From Hydractinia symbiolongicarpus (lineage: Eukaryota; Cnidaria; Hydrozoa; Anthoathecata; Hydractiniidae), in assembly GCF_029227915.1 (NCBI RefSeq), contig NC_079875.1:3534001-3598000 (forward strand): a stretch of 64,000 nucleotides of DNA, given 5' to 3'. Under the pieces are notes generated by a model. That model searched no databases. It worked only from the letters and a program-made list of their open reading frames with translations, and had not been told where the DNA came from. Of the stretch, positions 58,970-64,000 are shown in pieces (the first letter of the stretch is position 1; each line of letters opens with the position of its first letter). Both the position numbers and the translations under genes were made by a program.

Positions 58970-61869
58970 AGGAAAAACTTTTTTTTCTTTTACTGGATAA
59001 TATACATTATATATGTTAAGTTTAGCAACAACAAAAAAACAACAACAAAAAGATGAGAAGGAAATAACAAACTGCAAAAATTAACTTGGATTCCCATTCC
59101 TCTGTTCAAACTTTCTGCAAGATTATTTTTTTAAATTCATTTTCTGGCAAACATAGGTGAGAGCTGTTAAGTTGTAAATGAGGTTATACATATGGTGCAA
59201 ATGTTATAATTGTGCAAATTATTGTTGTGTGTGGGTAAAAACAACAGCTGTGCAAGTGCTACATTTTCTTTCATAATCTTTTTCTCTGTATTTATCTGCA
59301 ACATGAAACATTACAAAGAAATTCAAAATTACGAGATGACCTTGTCATATTTTGACCTTTTTATCAACAAATAAAGTGAAATTACATTGCGGTTATCATG
59401 CTAATCATAATAAATAAAACCAAGTTTTTATTTGACAATTAGCAAACAAAATGCATACAGGTGTATAAAACAGGGGGCATTGTTTCACAAATACCCATCT
59501 ATGCATGGGAATTTCGGAAATTTAACCATCTATAATTCAATATTTTTTACATTTTAATGTTTTCAAATCGTCACCATTATTTCTGTCTTTAAAAATGCAA
59601 TAATATAATATCACTTACTGTAAAGATTTTATAGTGTGAGATGCTTTTAAGAGTGACCAAGAAAATCTGATCTCCTAATATGGTATTTCCTTTTTTCTTT
59701 CAGCACAATAAGTGGAGGGTAGGGAATATATGCATACATATGCAAAGGAGGGTGTTCAGGTAAAAGTGTCCAAGTCCACAAAATGAGCAATTTGGTGCAT
59801 ACATATTTTATTGTTGCCCCCTTTGCACATTACATTGACAATTTTAAATTTAAGCATTATTATGTTCAAATGCAAAGATTTTAAGAAGCTATGGCATATA
59901 ATGTAACGTTGACTTTTTCCGTCAAAACTAAAGAAGAAAAGGTAAATACATAATTCTCTTTCAGATTCAAAATAGAATAAAGATTATCACTGCAACATTA
60001 CATCTATCACATTATAAATATTCTGCAACATGCAATGATATCAATGATCTAATTTAAGTTTGCAAATACTTTTTTATAGTACTTTTTAGCAGTGTGCCAA
60101 AACTTAAAAAATATCAAAAACAACAGTCACCACTGGGCAGTGATTGGGAAAACAATAATAGCGTTGCAGTTACGCACACTGGTGACCAGGCCCTGAAAGG
60201 TTTAATATGTTTTAGTTGGAGGTACATAAGATCTAGTTTTCAAAAATTTATAAACCCAACTTAACATAAAATATAAAATAGAGGAAAGAAATAAAGAGCA
60301 CTACCATATATACTTCTAATATTTTATTTACTAAACAAGCAACTATCACAAACATGTCAACTCACATGCATTGATCATGTGACATTGTTTGCCTAACATG
60401 TTGAAAGAGCACGACACACACATTTATTTTAGAATAAAGAGAGCTTACAGTTTTAAAATTGCTATGGTTAACATATCATGCACACCTTTTGATTTGCCAT
60501 GTCTAGAAAACTCTAGTTACCAAACCGGCTAACCAAATGAACACTGCTTTGATGTTGTACTGTTCCTAATTAGCAGAATATTGAAGTCTTATTTGATTAA
60601 CGCACACCAAAAATATGATCATTGATTAAACCAAGATAAAGTCAAAAATGCATGCCCTTTTTGAATACATATATACAAAAACACTCGCAAGAATGTATGA
60701 ATGAATTTCCCTCAGAAGTTTGAGATTTCCTTTTCGTTATAATTTCACAAAAGTTTAGGCACAAAACATTTCTGAGAACATAAAAAAATATATGTAAGTT
60801 TACATAAATTCTTTTTTGTGGGAGATCCATTAGGAAGGGAAGACCTAAATTACAATTAACTGCCAACAGCGCAAAAATTTTCTTTCAAAAGGCCCTATAA
60901 TTACAGCTTTATTTACAAAGTTAAATCGATGGCTCGGTTTTTATAGCAAGTTGAAAAAACCTCTTAAAATGTGATTTATTCTAAATTAGCACTGGGCACT
61001 TAATTAGTCTTCCATCTGCTTATTACTCAAGAATCACCTAATTTTATCAGAAGCTATTTTATTTCATGATCCTGCTAGAATGTGTGCACATGTACAATTT
61101 TTTAAACATTGGCAAGCCGTATATTATCAAAGTTAAAAGGGTTTAAAGGCTCTTATTTAGAATTAAAAAAAGGAAGTAAACTGTTATGAATTAAGAAGGC
61201 ACTGATCGTGAAAAAAAGTGATATTTTTTTGTGAAATATTTTAAAGTTACAATGATTTACGTTTTAATGTAATATTATTCTAAATAATATACTAAATTTT
61301 CATGCCATGAGACTAATTCTTTCTTCAGAAAATGAGAAATATTCATAGTGCCCATGGTCAAAGCCTTCTTAAATTGTATTAAACCATAGTCATATACTTT
61401 GAACCTTCTTGGTTTTTACACACACACACACATGGGATGGCGTCAGTAAAAAGGGGGTTCCACTGCAGTTCCGGCTGCCATTTTGTTTTTTTAAAACCAA
61501 AACAGATTTACTTAAAATAGAAAAAATGATAAAAGGACAAAAATCATGCAGCACTTCAGAGGTTATAATGGTTTCCAGATATCTCGTAGCTTTTAACTTG
61601 TGGCATGATATTACCCTCTTGACGTCATTACTCACTCCTCGCGGGACCGACTATGTCTCGTCCCCATGCCTTTAGATAGGATCGCTTCCAAAAATTCTCT
61701 GCTCTCCGGCCCAGATGATATTCAAAGACCGGAATTGTCAAAAACCAGAAACGAAGTACAGGAGGGTAAATGTTAACGACTTGTTATGAAATGAAAACAA
61801 CAAAGAAATTCGTTGAAACGCAAGTTTTATATACTTGTGTGTTTTAAAATATAATGTCTGAAGTCGAAC
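58970..61869. other. Divergent intergenic region between MRPS11 and ELL
   Basis: 2.9 kb separate two start codons facing away from each other. No exon was recognised. A CA microsatellite (61421-61431) is present. The stretch 61430-61760 is GC-richer than its surroundings and is the likeliest ELL promoter region. Confidence 0.45.
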
Positions 61870-62004
61870 ATGGCTCAGACTTTACTTGAAAATCATTCAT
61901 ACAAATTGTTAACTACAGAAGAAATCTTTGATAACAGACATGTTTACTTCGTAAAATTGACAGATTCGTGTTTGAAGGCTATTGAGGAACACGTTACGTC
62001 CAAG
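61870..62004 (+). CDS. RNA polymerase II elongation factor ELL, first coding exon (partial gene)
   Basis: The ATG at 61870 opens 45 codons ending at AAG|GTATGA, phase 0. The segment HVYFVKLTDSCLKAIEEHV matches the start of the ELL N-terminal domain, where a VxFVKLTDSALRA-like strand-helix follows a short leader. ELL proteins suppress RNA polymerase II pausing within super elongation and little elongation complexes. The remaining exons are not visible up to 64000 and should lie to the right, which implies a first intron of at least 2 kb. With only 45 residues, the choice among ELL paralogues cannot be made. Confidence 0.75.
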
Positions 62005-64000
62005 GTATGAAAACTTGTTTTTACAACTTTTGTTTTCTTGCTTTTCTCTATTTGTAGTCTTGTTCTATTACTGTCAACTATGTACAGTTTTAACTAATTA
62101 GCTATTTTTTCAACTTTGCTAGCTGTTGTGCCTTACTACTACATAGTTGCGAGTCTATTCTATTACATCTATCTCTAATCTAAAAACTAAAATTTCATGG
62201 CTTTAAAAGGAGAACATGACATTGCCATAAAGCATGGAAACCACAGAGCTATGGAGATGTTAAAATTATTTTCAAAGGCGAAATTTCGCATCTAATGTCC
62301 TGAGTGATTTTACATTTTCCTCTAAATACCAATAGTATAAACTATTTAAAAGAGAACACAGATTTAAAAAGCCAGTGTATAATATTCTTAATTTTGTAAG
62401 TTTTTTCAGTATATGGGAAAATATATTACTTTACTTATGGCTCTAGATGATGGTTAAAGATGTCTTAAAGTGGCTTAGGTACTATTGAAATCTTTTCCCC
62501 TCATGCCTTACATAAAATGGGCTATAAGTTCCATATTTTGTAGTTAATATTATTAGATTCTTTAATAATTGGGAAAATTAGGGATAAATTTCAATTGGGG
62601 AATACCCCGTAACTGCTACTGAGAATGCTGAATTGCACCCTGAATAGATGCGAAGGTTAAAAAAATCCACCTGCGCAAACACATGAATTTCCTCTTTCTT
62701 AATTTGAGAAAAAAGAAACCAAGAGAAAAAACTAAATTTGTGTTGTTGGCATGTAGTAGATTTGTTTTTATTATATAGCAAGTTTTAAAAAATTTTAAAC
62801 CATGTTTTCTGCATGATCAACGAACATATGTTTAAATTTGAGATTGAGGGAAAGACTGTATAGATTATATAAAAACACTTATATATCTTGATTTGTAACA
62901 GGATGCTAAACTATTTGTTTTTTTTTCTCAAACCAGCTGTAATTTTGTGTCAACAATGTTGGATAAGTGATACATACAAATAAATATTTCACTTATATAT
63001 GTCTAGACATAATTTCTCAGGTGGAAAATATAAAAACATGTATTTTTCGATTATATATATATTTATTCTAATTAATCTTCTGGGAAATTTGTCTGAAAAA
63101 CACAAGTTATTAACTATATATAAATAAGATTTATTTATTTCTCGCAAAGTTTAAAAAAAAATTAACTGAATTATTTTCTTCAATATATATAATATTATAC
63201 ATAGCATGCTATCAAAGTTGTTTTGAATGATTATTATGTATGTATGCTGATTTTATGAACTTAAACAGATTTGGATGAAATAGAGTTTCCTTGTTTCTTT
63301 TGTGAATACTCCTTTCAAAACATCCTGTCAAATAAGTCTCCACCTTCCAACCTGCACCCATGTGTTGAGTGAGGTATTCGTTTTACAAACAAAAAAGCAC
63401 ACATTGTAACACTGATGGTCAACTAATGTTGGATTGTTTTATTCTTGTTAAATTTAAAAATTGTTTCTGTTAAAAAATTCAAATGTCATCAAAATATTTT
63501 TTCAATGCTTTTTATTATTATTGTTTTTTTCAAACAATAGAGCACATGAATTTATTGGGAGCATACACTTTAATAAAAGGTCCTTAGATTTAAATATTAA
63601 CGATGTGATTAATAAAAAGTAAAAGCATCTGCAATAACATAACCTTGAAATAAAAATGAGTTTCTTGGAAAATCCTAATGTATCATCACATAAATATTTA
63701 TAACTAGCCTATACTCCGAAATTAAAAATATGTTTTTAGTGTAGATTTTTTTTAATGTTTGTGCCTTAGTTTACATGCAAAAACATGTTTACATGTTCTT
63801 GCATGTAAACATAAAACATAGAATGAGTTGGTTGTTATCTAAGGGACTTTTTAGGTGTATTTTGATGTTATAGCAGTAATCCATTAAATTTTTCCCTTTT
63901 TTTAAAAAAAAGGTTGTTAAACATCCATCAGTTTAGTCAATGTTTTGAAAAAAAATACCTTTCCCTGTTGTTAAAAAGGTAGAATGAGTGTTTTTAGTAA
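62005..64000. other. Presumed ELL intron 1, AT-rich
   Basis: No further ELL exon was recognised. A short frame at 63269-63358, bounded by AG and GT, has a CxxC/HxC pattern (FPCFFCEYSF...LHPC) but ends in a stop and matches no ELL region. Confidence 0.4.

Noticed and set aside
63269-63358. Zinc-knuckle-like frame in the presumed ELL intron
   Set aside because: Short, ends in a stop, does not resemble any ELL domain; kept only as a remark.

Overview
This window is AT-rich animal nuclear DNA: intron-split genes with GT-AG splice sites, AATAAA poly(A) signals, tRNA-derived SINEs, foldback MITEs and transposon relics. The gene set (UPF1, a KLF factor, frataxin, Treslin/TICRR, a fibrinogen-domain lectin, mitoribosomal uS11m, ELL) and the repeats suit a non-bilaterian metazoan. 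I infer a cnidarian, perhaps a hydrozoan; the species is not provable from the sequence alone.

Layout. 1-2442 (-): decayed Maverick/Polinton-type DNA polymerase B, running off the left edge. 2443-4320: intergenic, with a 73-bp foldback flanked by a 9-bp direct repeat. 4321-15650 (+): UPF1, 22 coding exons, 1145 aa by my splice reconstruction; its introns hold a near-perfect 167-bp hairpin and a 1.75-kb element with ~200-bp inverted arms. 17296-18264 (+): single-exon KLF9/13-like repressor. 18265-25282: no recognisable gene. 25283-32368 (-): frataxin, six exons, 187 aa. Frataxin intron 4 contains a ~3.5-kb hAT-like insertion with a 7-bp target duplication. Inside that insertion, on the opposite strand, are an OTU-like protease gene, a 126-bp tandem array and a type III hammerhead ribozyme. 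34431-49521 (+): Treslin/TICRR, 19 exons, 1253 aa. 50706-51695 (+): secreted fibrinogen-C-domain protein. 51696-55802: repeats, including a hAT MITE. 55803-58969 (-): MRPS11/uS11m, six exons, 179 aa. 61870-62004 (+): first coding exon of ELL; the rest lies to the right.

Four multi-exon models (UPF1, frataxin, TICRR, MRPS11) sum exactly to multiples of three with every splice phase consistent, so their boundaries are well supported. The host genes are mostly conserved housekeeping functions (mRNA surveillance, iron-sulfur biogenesis, replication initiation, mitochondrial translation, transcription elongation) with no evident shared pathway. The most unusual part is the hAT-like cargo element in frataxin intron 4.
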